64,000 nt of DNA, taken from Alphaproteobacteria bacterium. GTDB lineage: Bacteria; Pseudomonadota; Alphaproteobacteria; Micropepsales; Micropepsaceae. Below the pieces are notes generated by a model. That model was not told the DNA's origin. It searched no databases and saw only the letters and a program-made list of their open reading frames with translations. The DNA lies in assembly GCA_023259375.1 (NCBI GenBank), contig JAHFQC010000008.1, positions 1 to 64,000 of the forward strand, written 5' to 3'. Positions within the stretch are counted from its first letter, which is position 1; each line of letters opens with the position of its first letter. Made by a program: the position numbers and the translations under genes. Positions 32,101 to 39,883 of the stretch are shown here, piece after piece.

Positions 32101-32118
32101 TGTCGTAAATGTACGACA
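32101..32118. promoter_or_regulatory. Perfect inverted repeat, candidate operator of the carboxylesterase gene
   Basis: TGTCGTA (32101-32107), spacer AATG, TACGACA (32112-32118). All seven positions pair. It lies 24 bases upstream of the esterase ATG on the minus strand, in the short gap to the YkgJ gene. The regulator is unknown. Confidence 0.62.
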
Positions 32119-32148
32119 AATAGGCGAGGCACCCAAGCGCGCTGTCGA

Positions 32149-32730
32149 TCAACTTTCGCTGTGATCAGAGGCGCCGAAGTCGTGGCCGCGATACTGAAAC
32201 ACGCGCGGTTCGAAGTCGTGCGCCTTGAGCCGCTTCAGCTCTTTTTCGAGAAGCTCCTTAACCGCCGCGCGCGAGGTGTTGGCGGCCTCGAACATCTGGC
32301 GCGTGGTGAGCAGCACTTCGGCGCCTTTGAAGCCCAGCGGACCGGGGATGCTGAGATAGAGCTGCACGCGGCCGCCGACGCCGGTGCGGACGAAATCGAT
32401 GAACCAGTCCTGGCGTACCGTCTTCAACGGATTGCCGATCAGGATCAGGTTGAAGTCGGTTTCGCCGTCGGTCTCTTCGATTTCCACGAATACGCCGGAG
32501 CGATCGGGCCGCCAGGCGTCGTCGAGAATCGGAAGCTGCCGCCAGCCGCAATGAAAGCTGCGGCAGATATGCGGGCGCGTTTCGTAGATCGTGCAGCCGT
32601 TGTCACAATAGCGGCACGTGACGCCCGCCGCTTTCTGGATGTCGGGCTTGTCGATCGCCATCACGCTGCAACAGGCGGTGCACTCGCCACACGTGCGTCC
32701 GGGTACCAGATCGAGGTCGGTGATGCTCAT
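32149..32730 (-). CDS. YkgJ family cysteine-cluster protein
   Basis: A 193-residue soluble protein whose first third is cysteine-rich: Cys14, Cys17, Cys20 and Cys21 (CGECTACC), then Cys39, Cys42, Cys46, Cys56 and Cys61. The CxxCxxCC motif defines the YkgJ/UPF0153 family, thought to chelate zinc or iron. The C-terminal part has no recognised motif. The stop lies 71 bases upstream of the esterase start on the same strand; the intervening operator suggests separate control. Confidence 0.85.
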   Translation of the reverse strand: MSITDLDLVPGRTCGECTACCSVMAIDKPDIQKAAGVTCRYCDNGCTIYETRPHICRSFHCGWRQLPILDDAWRPDRSGVFVEIEETDGETDFNLILIGNPLKTVRQDWFIDFVRTGVGGRVQLYLSIPGPLGFKGAEVLLTTRQMFEAANTSRAAVKELLEKELKRLKAHDFEPRVFQYRGHDFGASDHSES

Positions 32731-32945
32731 GCTGCACGCCTTTTAATCAGTAGCCTGATGAAAGTCTGTGCTTCCGAAAAATCTGGCACCGCAATCGGAC
32801 GAACATCGTGTGCAATACAACTCATAGGTTGGGATTAGCGCAGACGAGCCCCTGCGGCAATAGTTCCGCTGTCAACGTCGCGCCGTTAAGCCTTGCGCAA
32901 GCAGGGAACCAGTCAAATCGGCGCCGTAGAGCAGGGGATATCGAG

Positions 32946-33350
32946 ATGGCGTTGTTTACCTGGAAAGACGAATACAGCACCGGGGTTACGCAGTTCGACA
33001 ACGAACACAAGCGGCTGATCGCACTCATCAACGAGCTGCATACCGCGATGATGGAGAGCCGCAGCCAGGACGTGGTGCAGAGCGTTCTGAAGCGGCTGGT
33101 GCAATACACCGAGATCCATTTCAAGCACGAAGAAGACATCTTTGCACGCACGGGTTATCCCGACGCCGCCCAGCATAAGATCCAGCACAAGAAGCTGGTG
33201 GAGCAGGTGCTGGCGTTCAACACCGGCCGCGAGCAGAATGCGCAGCTCTCCATCGGCGTCCTGAAATTTCTCAAGCAGTGGCTCGTCGAGCACATCGAGA
33301 AGAACGACAAGGCGTACGGCGGATTCTTGAACAGCAAAGGAATTGTCTGA
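32946..33350 (+). CDS. Bacteriohemerythrin
   Basis: A 134-residue four-helix O2-binding protein. Di-iron ligands are present in order: His21 (FDNEHKRL), HFKHEED (His and Glu near 56-62), HKIQHKK and the final HIEKND. Length and pattern match prokaryotic hemerythrins, which carry or sense oxygen or bind NO. The coding region begins at the ATG at 32946 after GGGGATATCGAG; the open frame continues upstream without family similarity. It is followed 80 bases later by a type II NADH dehydrogenase gene, both possibly linked to oxygen metabolism. Confidence 0.92.
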   Translation: MALFTWKDEYSTGVTQFDNEHKRLIALINELHTAMMESRSQDVVQSVLKRLVQYTEIHFKHEEDIFARTGYPDAAQHKIQHKKLVEQVLAFNTGREQNAQLSIGVLKFLKQWLVEHIEKNDKAYGGFLNSKGIV

Positions 33351-33430
33351 GAACCGGTCCGATTGACGATCGGGTTTGCCGTTCCGGCGAGATGCCCATA
33401 CAGTGCCCTCTGGTTCGCCAGGGGGCATTC

Positions 33431-34696
33431 ATGAATCACGACGACAAGGGCGCACCGCATAAGGTGGTGGTGATCGGCGCCGGCTTTGCCGGGCTGCAGT
33501 TCATCCACGCGCTCAAGCACCCGAACGTCGCCATCACGCTGGTCGACCGGCGCAACCATCATCTGTTTCAGCCGCTGCTCTATCAGGTGGCGACCACGGT
33601 GCTGGCGACGTCGGAAATCGCTTGGCCGGTCCGCCATCTCTTCCGCGACCGCAAGGACGTCGAGACGCTGTTCGGCGAAGTGGTGGGCATCGATCGCGCC
33701 GGACGGCGACTGTTGATGAAAGAGGGCGAGCCCATCGGCTATGACACGCTGGTGATCGCCACCGGCTCGCGCCATGCCTATTTCGGCAACGATCATTGGG
33801 AGCCGTTCGCGCCGGGCCTGAAGCGGTTGGAAGACGCCACCGCGATCCGCCGCCGCATTCTTTTGTCGTTCGAAAAGGCCGAACGCGAAACCGACCCGGC
33901 GCTGCGCGAGGCGCTGCTCACCTTCGTGATCGTCGGTGCCGGCCCCACCGGCGTCGAGCTTGCCGGCATGATCGCCGAACTTGCCCACCACACCTTGCCG
34001 GAAGAATTCCGCCGCATCGACACGCGCAAGGCCCGCATCCTGTTGATCGAAGGCGGGCCGCGCGTGCTGGCGGCCTTCAGTCCGTCGCTGTCGGACTATG
34101 CCAAGGCGGCGCTTGTCCGTCTCGGCGTCGAGGTGCTCACCGACAGCCGCGTGACCGAGTGCAGCGCCGAGGGCGTGCGCATCAGCGATACGGCGATCGC
34201 CTGCCACACCATCATCTGGGCTGCCGGCGTTGAGGCTTCACCGGCGGCCAAATGGCTGGACGCGGACGCCGATCGCGCTGGCCGCGTGATCGTTCGCACC
34301 GATCTTACGCTTGCGGACGATGAGCGCATTTTTGTCCTCGGCGATACCGCTTCGGTGACGTCGCAGGGCAAGCCGGTCCCGGGTCTCGCGCCCGCGGCCA
34401 AACAACAAGGGGCCTATGCCGCCAAAGTGCTCCGCCGCCGTCTCGACGGCAGGCCGCCGCCACCACCCTTCCACTATCGCCATCAAGGCAATCTGGCGAC
34501 CATCGGCAGGCACGCCGCCATCATCGAGCACGGCAAGCTGCGCCTGCGCGGTTGGCCCGCTTGGTGGCTATGGGGCATCGCCCACATCTACTTCCTGATC
34601 GGCACGCGCTCGCGCTTCGCCGTCGCTTGGAGCTGGCTGTGGAGCTACCTCGTCGGCGTCCACAGCGCGCGACTGATCACCCACCGCAAGACGTGA
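33431..34696 (+). CDS. Type II NADH:quinone oxidoreductase (NDH-2 family)
   Basis: A 421-residue FAD protein with two Rossmann motifs: VVVIGAGFAGLQF near residue 13 for FAD and FVIVGAGPTGVELAG near 165 for NAD(P)H. The NDH-2 segment HHLFQPLLYQVAT and the late FAD motif FVLGDTASV are present. The C-terminal 60 residues contain WPAWWLWGIAHIYFLIG, the membrane-attachment region seen in NDH-2. It oxidises NADH and reduces quinone without proton pumping. The ATG at 33431 follows a G-rich ribosome-binding stretch. Sulfide:quinone reductases are related but have different Cys motifs. Confidence 0.9.
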   Translation: MNHDDKGAPHKVVVIGAGFAGLQFIHALKHPNVAITLVDRRNHHLFQPLLYQVATTVLATSEIAWPVRHLFRDRKDVETLFGEVVGIDRAGRRLLMKEGEPIGYDTLVIATGSRHAYFGNDHWEPFAPGLKRLEDATAIRRRILLSFEKAERETDPALREALLTFVIVGAGPTGVELAGMIAELAHHTLPEEFRRIDTRKARILLIEGGPRVLAAFSPSLSDYAKAALVRLGVEVLTDSRVTECSAEGVRISDTAIACHTIIWAAGVEASPAAKWLDADADRAGRVIVRTDLTLADDERIFVLGDTASVTSQGKPVPGLAPAAKQQGAYAAKVLRRRLDGRPPPPPFHYRHQGNLATIGRHAAIIEHGKLRLRGWPAWWLWGIAHIYFLIGTRSRFAVAWSWLWSYLVGVHSARLITHRKT

Positions 34697-35105
34697 AGGC
34701 AAGCCAGCCCTGGCGCGCCGCGAATGCCTCGCCGTTTTGGCACCCTGGCGCGATCCGGGATAACAGAACAGAAAACGTGAATTCAAATACGGGTAAGCGG
34801 CGGTGTCGCCTCAACAATCGCCTTATTAGGCGATACAGCGAACGCGCTCATTGCAGGGGTGAACGAACGTCGACGACCAGAATCGAAATCGAATCGTTCC
34901 AGACTGCGTGCGAACGCAACTGCATTGCAGTACTGACTATCCGGCGCGGTCAAACAGCTGTTGTTGAGGTAAGTGCGCGCAGCTCCGTTTCAAGAGGGGC
35001 GAGACATTTCTCCGAAGGTGGATCCGGTCATTCGAGCTAGGGGCGAAATGCGCCAGACGTGGCGGTTCCTTTGCACCGCAAACTAGCACGGAGTACCGTT
35101 TAGAA
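34697..35105. other. 409-base noncoding region at the left edge of the accessory patch
   Basis: Base composition shifts here from the GC-rich chromosome average to a more balanced composition. I see no credible gene, RNA or long repeat. It marks the beginning of the stretch that carries the small membrane protein and AbiH genes. Confidence 0.5.
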
Positions 35106-35321
35106 ATGAGCATTCGTGGTCCTGGCATCGCGGTCTTGGTGTTTCAGGTAGTGGTGATCTTCGTTGGGGTCTCACTGCGCGCGCTTCTTTGGCCTGGAAG
35201 ATACGGAATTGACCCGGATCATCCCGTTACTTTCTGGCTGGTTTCGCTTGTCGTTACTGCCGTGCTTGTGGTCGTTTTGCGACTTGCCAATTCGGAGAAG
35301 GACAAATCGTCGGAGCACTGA
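35106..35321 (+). CDS. Small membrane protein of unknown function
   Basis: A 71-residue predicted protein with two hydrophobic segments: residues 7-28 (IAVLVFQVVVIFVGVSLRAL) and 42-60 (VTFWLVSLVVTAVLVVVLRL). A charged C-terminus follows (ANSEKDKSSEH). I do not recognise it. It sits in the atypical-composition patch just upstream of the AbiH gene and could be a partner of it, though an inverted-repeat element lies between them. Short length makes the call tentative. Confidence 0.45.
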   Translation: MSIRGPGIAVLVFQVVVIFVGVSLRALLWPGRYGIDPDHPVTFWLVSLVVTAVLVVVLRLANSEKDKSSEH

Positions 35322-35381
35322 CGTAGACACTTCGCGTATGGCCGTTTCTGGAGGGGATACGAGGTGATACGGGAATATATG

Positions 35382-35444
35382 GGGGACACAATACTTAACT
35401 AATCTCGTACGGACTTAAGCTATCTAGTTAAGTACTATGTCCCC
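35382..35444. repeat. Imperfect 20-bp inverted repeat, REP/MITE-like element
   Basis: The left arm GGGGACACAATACTTAACTA (35382-35401) pairs with the right arm at 35425-35444 (reverse complement GGGGACATAGTACTTAACTA): 18 of 20 positions match. Outside the arms, ACGGGAAT and ATTCCGT extend the symmetry. The GGGGACA-TACTTAA pattern recalls palindromes linked to REP-associated tyrosine transposases, from memory and not checked. No transposase gene is nearby, so it would be a non-autonomous copy or remnant. Confidence 0.65.
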
Positions 35445-35483
35445 GCAATTCCGTAATTCGCATAATTTCAGGGCGGCTACTCC

Positions 35484-36386
35484 ATGAAATCAGGAACGCT
35501 TTATGTGATCGGGAATGGTTTCGACAGGTGGCACGGCATCCCCTCTGGCCCCGCCGATTTTAAGCAGTATGTCAGCTCAACAGACCGTAGTGTGTACCGT
35601 GAAATTGAAAATTATCTGCCTATGGACGACGAGTGGAATGATCTTGAGACTGCCTTGGCCGATATGGACGCGGATGCTCTCATCGAGAACTTAGGGCATT
35701 TTATGGCCTCGTACGGAGCCGAGGATTGGAGCGACTCGGGACATTTCGATTTTCAATACGAGGTGCAGAATGTTGTTGAGCGCCTGTCCGACGGCTTGCG
35801 GCAAAGGTTCGCCGAGTGGGTTCGTAAACTGCCGATCCCCGGTCGGGCAACCGCCCAGAATATGCTTGCAAAGCTAAACAGGGACGCAGTGTTTCTCAGC
35901 TTCAACTACACATGTACGCTGAGCAAGCTGTACGGCGTTTCTCAAGAAAATATTCTGTTTATTCATGGCTGCGCCAACAAGGCTGATGATAAGCTTGTGC
36001 TTGGACACGCATGGAACCCGCTAACACGCAAGTCATTGAATGATCGCTACGACATCTCAGAAATAGACACGCGATTGATGGAGGCCAACAACATCATCGA
36101 CGGCTATTTTTCTGCAACGTTCAAGCGCTCCGCCGAACTCATCGCGCATCACCGGGAGTTTTTCGACGCCCTGACTGATATCGAACAGGTCGTGGTGTTG
36201 GGTCATTCACTAAGTGATGTTGACGCTGAGTATTTTGAGGCTCTTCTTGAACAACGCAGTGTGGCTGACGCCCAATGGCAAGTAGCATGTAGGTCAGCCG
36301 AAGAGTGGCCCGAGAAACATGAACGGCTTATCCAGCTTGGCATCGATCCTGCCAGGGCCTCGCTCGTACATTGGAATGCACTTTAG
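35484..36386 (+). CDS. AbiH family abortive-infection (phage defence) protein
   Basis: A 300-residue protein that begins with TLYVIGNGFDRWHGIPSGPADF, the diagnostic N-terminal motif of AbiH-like proteins. Further family features are FLSFNYTCTLSKLYG, ILFIHGCAN and VVVLGHSLSDVDAEYF. AbiH was described as a lactococcal phage-resistance protein; the biochemical mechanism is not settled. Codon and base use are clearly less GC-rich than neighbours, which points to horizontal transfer. It stands alone on its strand, preceded by the palindromic element at 35382-35444. Confidence 0.85.
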   Translation: MKSGTLYVIGNGFDRWHGIPSGPADFKQYVSSTDRSVYREIENYLPMDDEWNDLETALADMDADALIENLGHFMASYGAEDWSDSGHFDFQYEVQNVVERLSDGLRQRFAEWVRKLPIPGRATAQNMLAKLNRDAVFLSFNYTCTLSKLYGVSQENILFIHGCANKADDKLVLGHAWNPLTRKSLNDRYDISEIDTRLMEANNIIDGYFSATFKRSAELIAHHREFFDALTDIEQVVVLGHSLSDVDAEYFEALLEQRSVADAQWQVACRSAEEWPEKHERLIQLGIDPARASLVHWNAL

Positions 36387-36566
36387 GTATCCGTTGCAAA
36401 ATTCTTGAATTATATACCGGCTGAATGTCCCAAATGGCTTTGGCCGGTGGTTTGTTCGGCGTCGTGCGGGTGGTAATTTCTGGCGCATCTTCCCCGTTTT
36501 TGGGCTTCTGGCAATGTCCGCTTTCTGGCGTGGTGCGGATACTGTGAGGCTTTTGAAAAATGGTCA

Positions 36567-36708
36567 GTCATCCCGGACGCGCCACGATGATCGTTCCGCC
36601 TGGCACTTGAGCGCGATCCGGGAACCACTCAGAAATCTGACTTGCGTGGGAGAGGGGCCCGGCTCTGCGCGCTCTCGGCTTCGCCGCGAGCACTTGGCCG
36701 GGATGACT
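36567..36708. repeat. Intergenic repeat with GTCATCCCGG inverted ends
   Basis: GTCATCCCGGAC (36567-36578) and its near-inverse ending GGCCGGGATGAC (36697-36708) bound a 142-base stretch. GTCATCCCGG-type palindromes are common mobile-looking intergenic repeats in alphaproteobacteria. It lies between the AbiH gene and the stop of the convergent S24 gene and marks the right edge of the atypical patch. The remainder of 36387-36711 holds no gene. Confidence 0.6.
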
Positions 36709-36711
36709 GCC

Positions 36712-37347
36712 TTACTGGCTCGCCCAGATGATCCGATGAATGAACGCGATTTCGCTCAAGGCGAAGCTGCGGTCTTCGTAGGCCGGGTTCAGCGATTTCA
36801 AATCGACGCGCTGCGCCGTCAGGCGCGACAGCTGCTTGGCCAGGACTTCGCCCGCCAGCGTCTTCACCACCACGCGATCGCCGCGGCGCGGCGGGGCGGC
36901 GGGGGAGACGATGATGCGGTCGCCGTCGCGATAGACCGGCTGCATGGAGTCGCCGGTCACTTCCAAAGCATAGGCGCGTTCGTCGCCGACATCGGGGAAC
37001 GGGATTTCGTCCCAGCCGCTGCCGGCCGGAAAGCCGGCATCATCGAAGAAGCCGCGGCTGCCCGCCTGAGCCATGCCGACGAGCGGCACCAGCCGCATCG
37101 GGCCGCGGTCGCCGACGTCCCCGCCGACCAAAGCGACGAACTCGTCGAGGCTGGCGCCGGTGGCGGCCAGGATCTTCGAGATGCTCTCGGTCGAAGGCCA
37201 GCGCAGCTTGCCGTTCGGCATACCGCGTTTGGATTTGTTGAAGGTGGTGGGATCGAGACCCGCCTGCTTGGCCAGCCCGGAGGCCGACAGCTTGTTCTTT
37301 GCGGCCAGCGCGTCGATCGCATTCCAGATTTGTTTGTGCGTCAGCAT
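36712..37347 (-). CDS. LexA-like HTH regulator with S24 peptidase domain
   Basis: A 211-residue protein. Residues 1-75 form an XRE-like helix-turn-helix (SASGLAKQAGLDPTTFNKSKRG). Residues 85-205 are an S24/LexA-type self-cleavage domain with GMAQAG, whose Ala-Gly could be the scissile bond, catalytic Ser134 in VTGDSMQP, and the likely Lys171 in EVLAKQL. It resembles chromosomal S24 regulators widespread in alphaproteobacteria more than canonical LexA, which has a different N-terminal domain. It is divergent from pyrD across 188 bases that contain short TTCCTA-type repeats. Confidence 0.87.
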   Translation of the reverse strand: MLTHKQIWNAIDALAAKNKLSASGLAKQAGLDPTTFNKSKRGMPNGKLRWPSTESISKILAATGASLDEFVALVGGDVGDRGPMRLVPLVGMAQAGSRGFFDDAGFPAGSGWDEIPFPDVGDERAYALEVTGDSMQPVYRDGDRIIVSPAAPPRRGDRVVVKTLAGEVLAKQLSRLTAQRVDLKSLNPAYEDRSFALSEIAFIHRIIWASQ

Positions 37348-37477
37348 GCGAAATCCCTTGGACAGTTCCTAAATGGGCCAAAACGCAGCTTGCGCAAGAG
37401 CGCGCCCGTGGTCGATTAAGCCAAGTCGGCTACTGCCGATCACCGGTATAAGAAGTACGTCCCTGTATTGGTTAATC

Positions 37478-37504
37478 TTCCTATGCTCGGTGTCCTAATA
37501 GGAA
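37478..37504. promoter_or_regulatory. Inverted repeat in the S24 regulator/pyrD intergenic region
   Basis: TTCCTAT (37478-37484) and ATAGGAA (37498-37504) form a perfect 7-bp inverted repeat with a 13-base spacer. A related GTTCCTAAA occurs at 37365-37373, beside the S24 gene start. It may be the S24 regulator's own operator, but the match is short and could be chance. Confidence 0.35.
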
Positions 37505-37535
37505 TTACCACTTTAAGGCGCAAGGAGTCCAGGGG

Positions 37536-38594
37536 ATGTCGCTCATCGATTGGGGAATGGACGTGGCGGTCGCCGCCATCCGCCTCCTGCCGCCCGAAAC
37601 CGCCCACCATGTGACGGTCGAGTTGATGGCGCGGTTCGGCTTTTTCCTGCCCGGACCGGCCAAGGACGACCCGCGCCTGAAGGTGTCGGTGCTGGGGCTC
37701 GATTTCCCCAATCCGCTGGGGCTGGCGGCCGGGTTCGACAAAGACTGCCGCGCCTACAAGGGCATGCTCAAGCTCGGCCTCGGCCACGTCGAGAGCGGCA
37801 CCGTCACCCCGCTGCCGCAGCCGGGCAATCCGCAGCCGCGCATGTACCGCCTGCCTGAGGACGGGGCGATCATCAATCGTATGGGCTTCAACAATCAGGG
37901 CATCGAGGCCGCCGCCGCGCGTCTGGCCCGCAGGCGGGGGAGGGGGATCGTCGCCATCAATATCGGCGCCAACAAGACCTCGACCGACCGCATCGCGGAT
38001 TACCGTAAGGGTTTCGACAAACTGGCGCCGTTGGCCGACTTCGTCGTCGCCAATGTGTCCTCGCCCAACACGCCGGGCCTGCGCGGCCTGCAGGGCAAGG
38101 ACGAGTTGACGGCTCTGTTGGCGACGCTGGTCGAGGCGCGCGGCAGCGGCAAGAAGCCGATCCTGCTCAAGATTGCGCCCGATCTCGATGAACACGCGCT
38201 CGACGACATCGCCGCCGTGGTGCTGGCGAGCGGCATCGACGGCATGGTCGTGACCAACACCACGATCGACCGTCCGGCGACGCTGCAGAGCCGCTACGCC
38301 GCGGAGACCGGCGGTTTGTCGGGCAAGCCGCTGATGGAGCCGTCGACCCGCGTGCTGGCCGAAGTGCGCCGCCGGGTGGGCTCGAAGCTGGTGCTGGTCG
38401 GCGTCGGCGGGGTGACGACCGGCGAGGCCGCCTATCGCAAGATCCGCGCCGGCGCGAGCCTGGTGCAGATCTATACCGCGATGGTGTTCAACGGCGGCAG
38501 TCTCGTTCCCAAGATCAAGTGCGACCTCCTCAAGTGCCTCGAACGCGACGGCTTTGCGTCCGTAACCGATGCCGTGGGCGCGGATGTGAAGTAG
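37536..38594 (+). CDS. pyrD: Dihydroorotate dehydrogenase (quinone), class 2
   Basis: A 352-residue FMN enzyme that oxidises dihydroorotate to orotate with membrane quinone, the fourth step of pyrimidine synthesis. The N-terminal helical extension (1-40) is the quinone tunnel of class 2 enzymes. GLAAGFDKDC, GHVESGTVTPLPQPGNPQPRMYRLP, NRMGFNNQG, the active-site region NVSSPNTPGLR and VGVGGVTTGEAAYRKI are family-typical. The ATG at 37536 follows AAGGAG. It stands alone on its strand. Confidence 0.95.
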   Translation: MSLIDWGMDVAVAAIRLLPPETAHHVTVELMARFGFFLPGPAKDDPRLKVSVLGLDFPNPLGLAAGFDKDCRAYKGMLKLGLGHVESGTVTPLPQPGNPQPRMYRLPEDGAIINRMGFNNQGIEAAAARLARRRGRGIVAINIGANKTSTDRIADYRKGFDKLAPLADFVVANVSSPNTPGLRGLQGKDELTALLATLVEARGSGKKPILLKIAPDLDEHALDDIAAVVLASGIDGMVVTNTTIDRPATLQSRYAAETGGLSGKPLMEPSTRVLAEVRRRVGSKLVLVGVGGVTTGEAAYRKIRAGASLVQIYTAMVFNGGSLVPKIKCDLLKCLERDGFASVTDAVGADVK

Positions 38595-38595
38595 A

Positions 38596-38658
38596 GCGCT
38601 TTCAGGAGCCGATAGCGCTAGCGTATTCGGCGGGAACCGGTTTTCCGTACGAAAGCGC
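38596..38658. repeat. GCGCTTTC / GAAAGCGC intergenic palindromic element
   Basis: GCGCTTTC (38596-38603) pairs with GAAAGCGC (38651-38658), and an AACCGGTT palindrome lies inside. Elements combining AGCGCTTTC with AACCGGTTTTCC recur between genes in alphaproteobacteria. It follows the pyrD stop closely and may also stabilise or end that transcript. Confidence 0.5.
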
Positions 38659-38819
38659 GCCAATTAAAGAATCTCGCGCCCAATCGTTTGGCGATCTGCC
38701 TTTTCGCTGGGCATTCACCGTCCGCTGCGGCGCGTTAAACGCTGTTGAAATCGGGGCTATTTGGCACGGAATAATTGGTGCAGGATGGTGCTCGAAAAGC
38801 GTCGCGGGGGATGACGGCG

Positions 38820-39224
38820 ATGGGGTGGGGTGTAGTGTGGCAGGCGGTGTGGACGGCGTTCGGCGCCGAGGCCGTCGAGGTTCGGCTTCTTGTCATTGTC
38901 CTGGCAGCGTTCAGTGTACTGATGATCATGATCGGCTTGCGCCATGCCTTCCGGCCGGCCGGACCCCGGCGCGATGAGCCTGTTCCCGAAATGCCGCGCC
39001 GCGTCTTCGCCGCCATGCCGCCGCAACCGGTCGCGCCAGCCGTTGCGCAGCCTGCGCCGCAACCGGTGCCACAACCGCTTCGGGTCCGCGTTCCCGTTCT
39101 GCGGGTGAAACGAAAGTCGGCGAAGCGTATCAACCGTCACCGCGCTTTGCGGCCTCAGATTCACCATGCCGGGAAACCGCAGGAAGCCGACGCGCCGTAT
39201 TCCCCGCTGCCTCGGCGGTTCTAG
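38820..39224 (+). CDS. Hypothetical single-pass membrane protein with proline-rich basic tail
   Basis: A 134-residue predicted protein. One strong TM helix (about residues 17-40, VEVRLLVIVLAAFSVLMIMIG) is followed by an Arg/Pro-rich stretch (PQPVAPAVAQPAPQPVPQPL) and a basic tail (VLRVKRKSAKRINRHR). I chose the ATG at 38820 because GGGGGATGA precedes it; in-frame ATGs at 38811 and 38775 are alternatives. No homologue family is recognised. Low complexity makes it less certain than its neighbours. Confidence 0.5.
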   Translation: MGWGVVWQAVWTAFGAEAVEVRLLVIVLAAFSVLMIMIGLRHAFRPAGPRRDEPVPEMPRRVFAAMPPQPVAPAVAQPAPQPVPQPLRVRVPVLRVKRKSAKRINRHRALRPQIHHAGKPQEADAPYSPLPRRF

Positions 39225-39265
39225 AAAATCTGCTATACTCGCCGCCTCTGGGGTTGGGGGTTATC

Positions 39266-39658
39266 ATGGCGGAAGATTTCGGCCGGCTGATGCTGCGTCT
39301 TGGCATCGGCGGCATGATGCTGTTCCACGGCGTGCACAAGCTGTTCAACGGGCTTGATCCGGTCGCGGCAATGCTTGCGTCGCACAAGCTTCCCGATGCG
39401 CTCGCCTATGCCGTCTATTTCGGCGAGATTGTCGGACCGCTTCTGGTGGTATTGGGGCTGTTCGCGCGGGTCGGCGCCTTCCTGATCGCAGCCGAAGTGG
39501 CGGCGCTGGTGGCGCTGGGCGGAGCCGCCCAGTTGATCGCAGTCACGCCGGATGGCGGCTATGCGCTCGAGCTTGAAACGCTGTACCTGACGGGCGCGCT
39601 GGCGATCCTGTTCCTCGGCCCCGGCAAGCTCGCGATCGCCAAAGGCCGCTTCCAGTAG
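39266..39658 (+). CDS. DoxX family membrane protein
   Basis: A 130-residue protein with four hydrophobic segments. It begins with the DoxX pattern GRLMLRLGIGGMMLFHGVHKLFNG and continues with AYAVYFGEIVGPLLVVLGLFARVGAFLIAAE. DoxX/DoxD-like proteins are four-helix membrane proteins of varied or unknown redox-related function. The start at 39266 follows GGGGTTGGGGG. It is separated from TetR downstream by about 225 bases that contain a small AT-rich inverted repeat. Confidence 0.87.
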   Translation: MAEDFGRLMLRLGIGGMMLFHGVHKLFNGLDPVAAMLASHKLPDALAYAVYFGEIVGPLLVVLGLFARVGAFLIAAEVAALVALGGAAQLIAVTPDGGYALELETLYLTGALAILFLGPGKLAIAKGRFQ

Positions 39659-39825
39659 GGGATTCGCAAAAAATATTTTTGCACCCGCAATGGTCGTGCA
39701 CGTCCGAATTGCACATGAGAATGATAGCTATGTGCTTTTTAATAAAGCAATAATTGGACTGAACTGGCGCGATTCCAGCACGTTTTGCTGCCGAAAAGTT
39801 CCCCGAAAACCTGCCCCTTCGGAAA

Positions 39826-39853
39826 TTGACGAGGAGTCGTCACAGGTTAAAGT
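39826..39853 (+). promoter_or_regulatory. Candidate promoter of the TetR-family regulator gene
   Basis: TTGACG (39826-39831), a 16-base spacer and TAAAGT (39848-39853) are followed by AGGAGG (39868-39873) before the ATG at 39884. A GGACCGGTCC palindrome lies directly in front of the start and might be autoregulatory. Confidence 0.4.
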
Positions 39854-39883
39854 GCGACATTATGGACAGGAGGGACCGGTCCG

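Noticed and set aside
39666..39682. GCAAAAA-ATA-TTTTTGC inverted repeat after DoxX
   Set aside because: Only A/T-rich arms of seven bases; it could be chance, and it is too weak as a terminator or operator to list.
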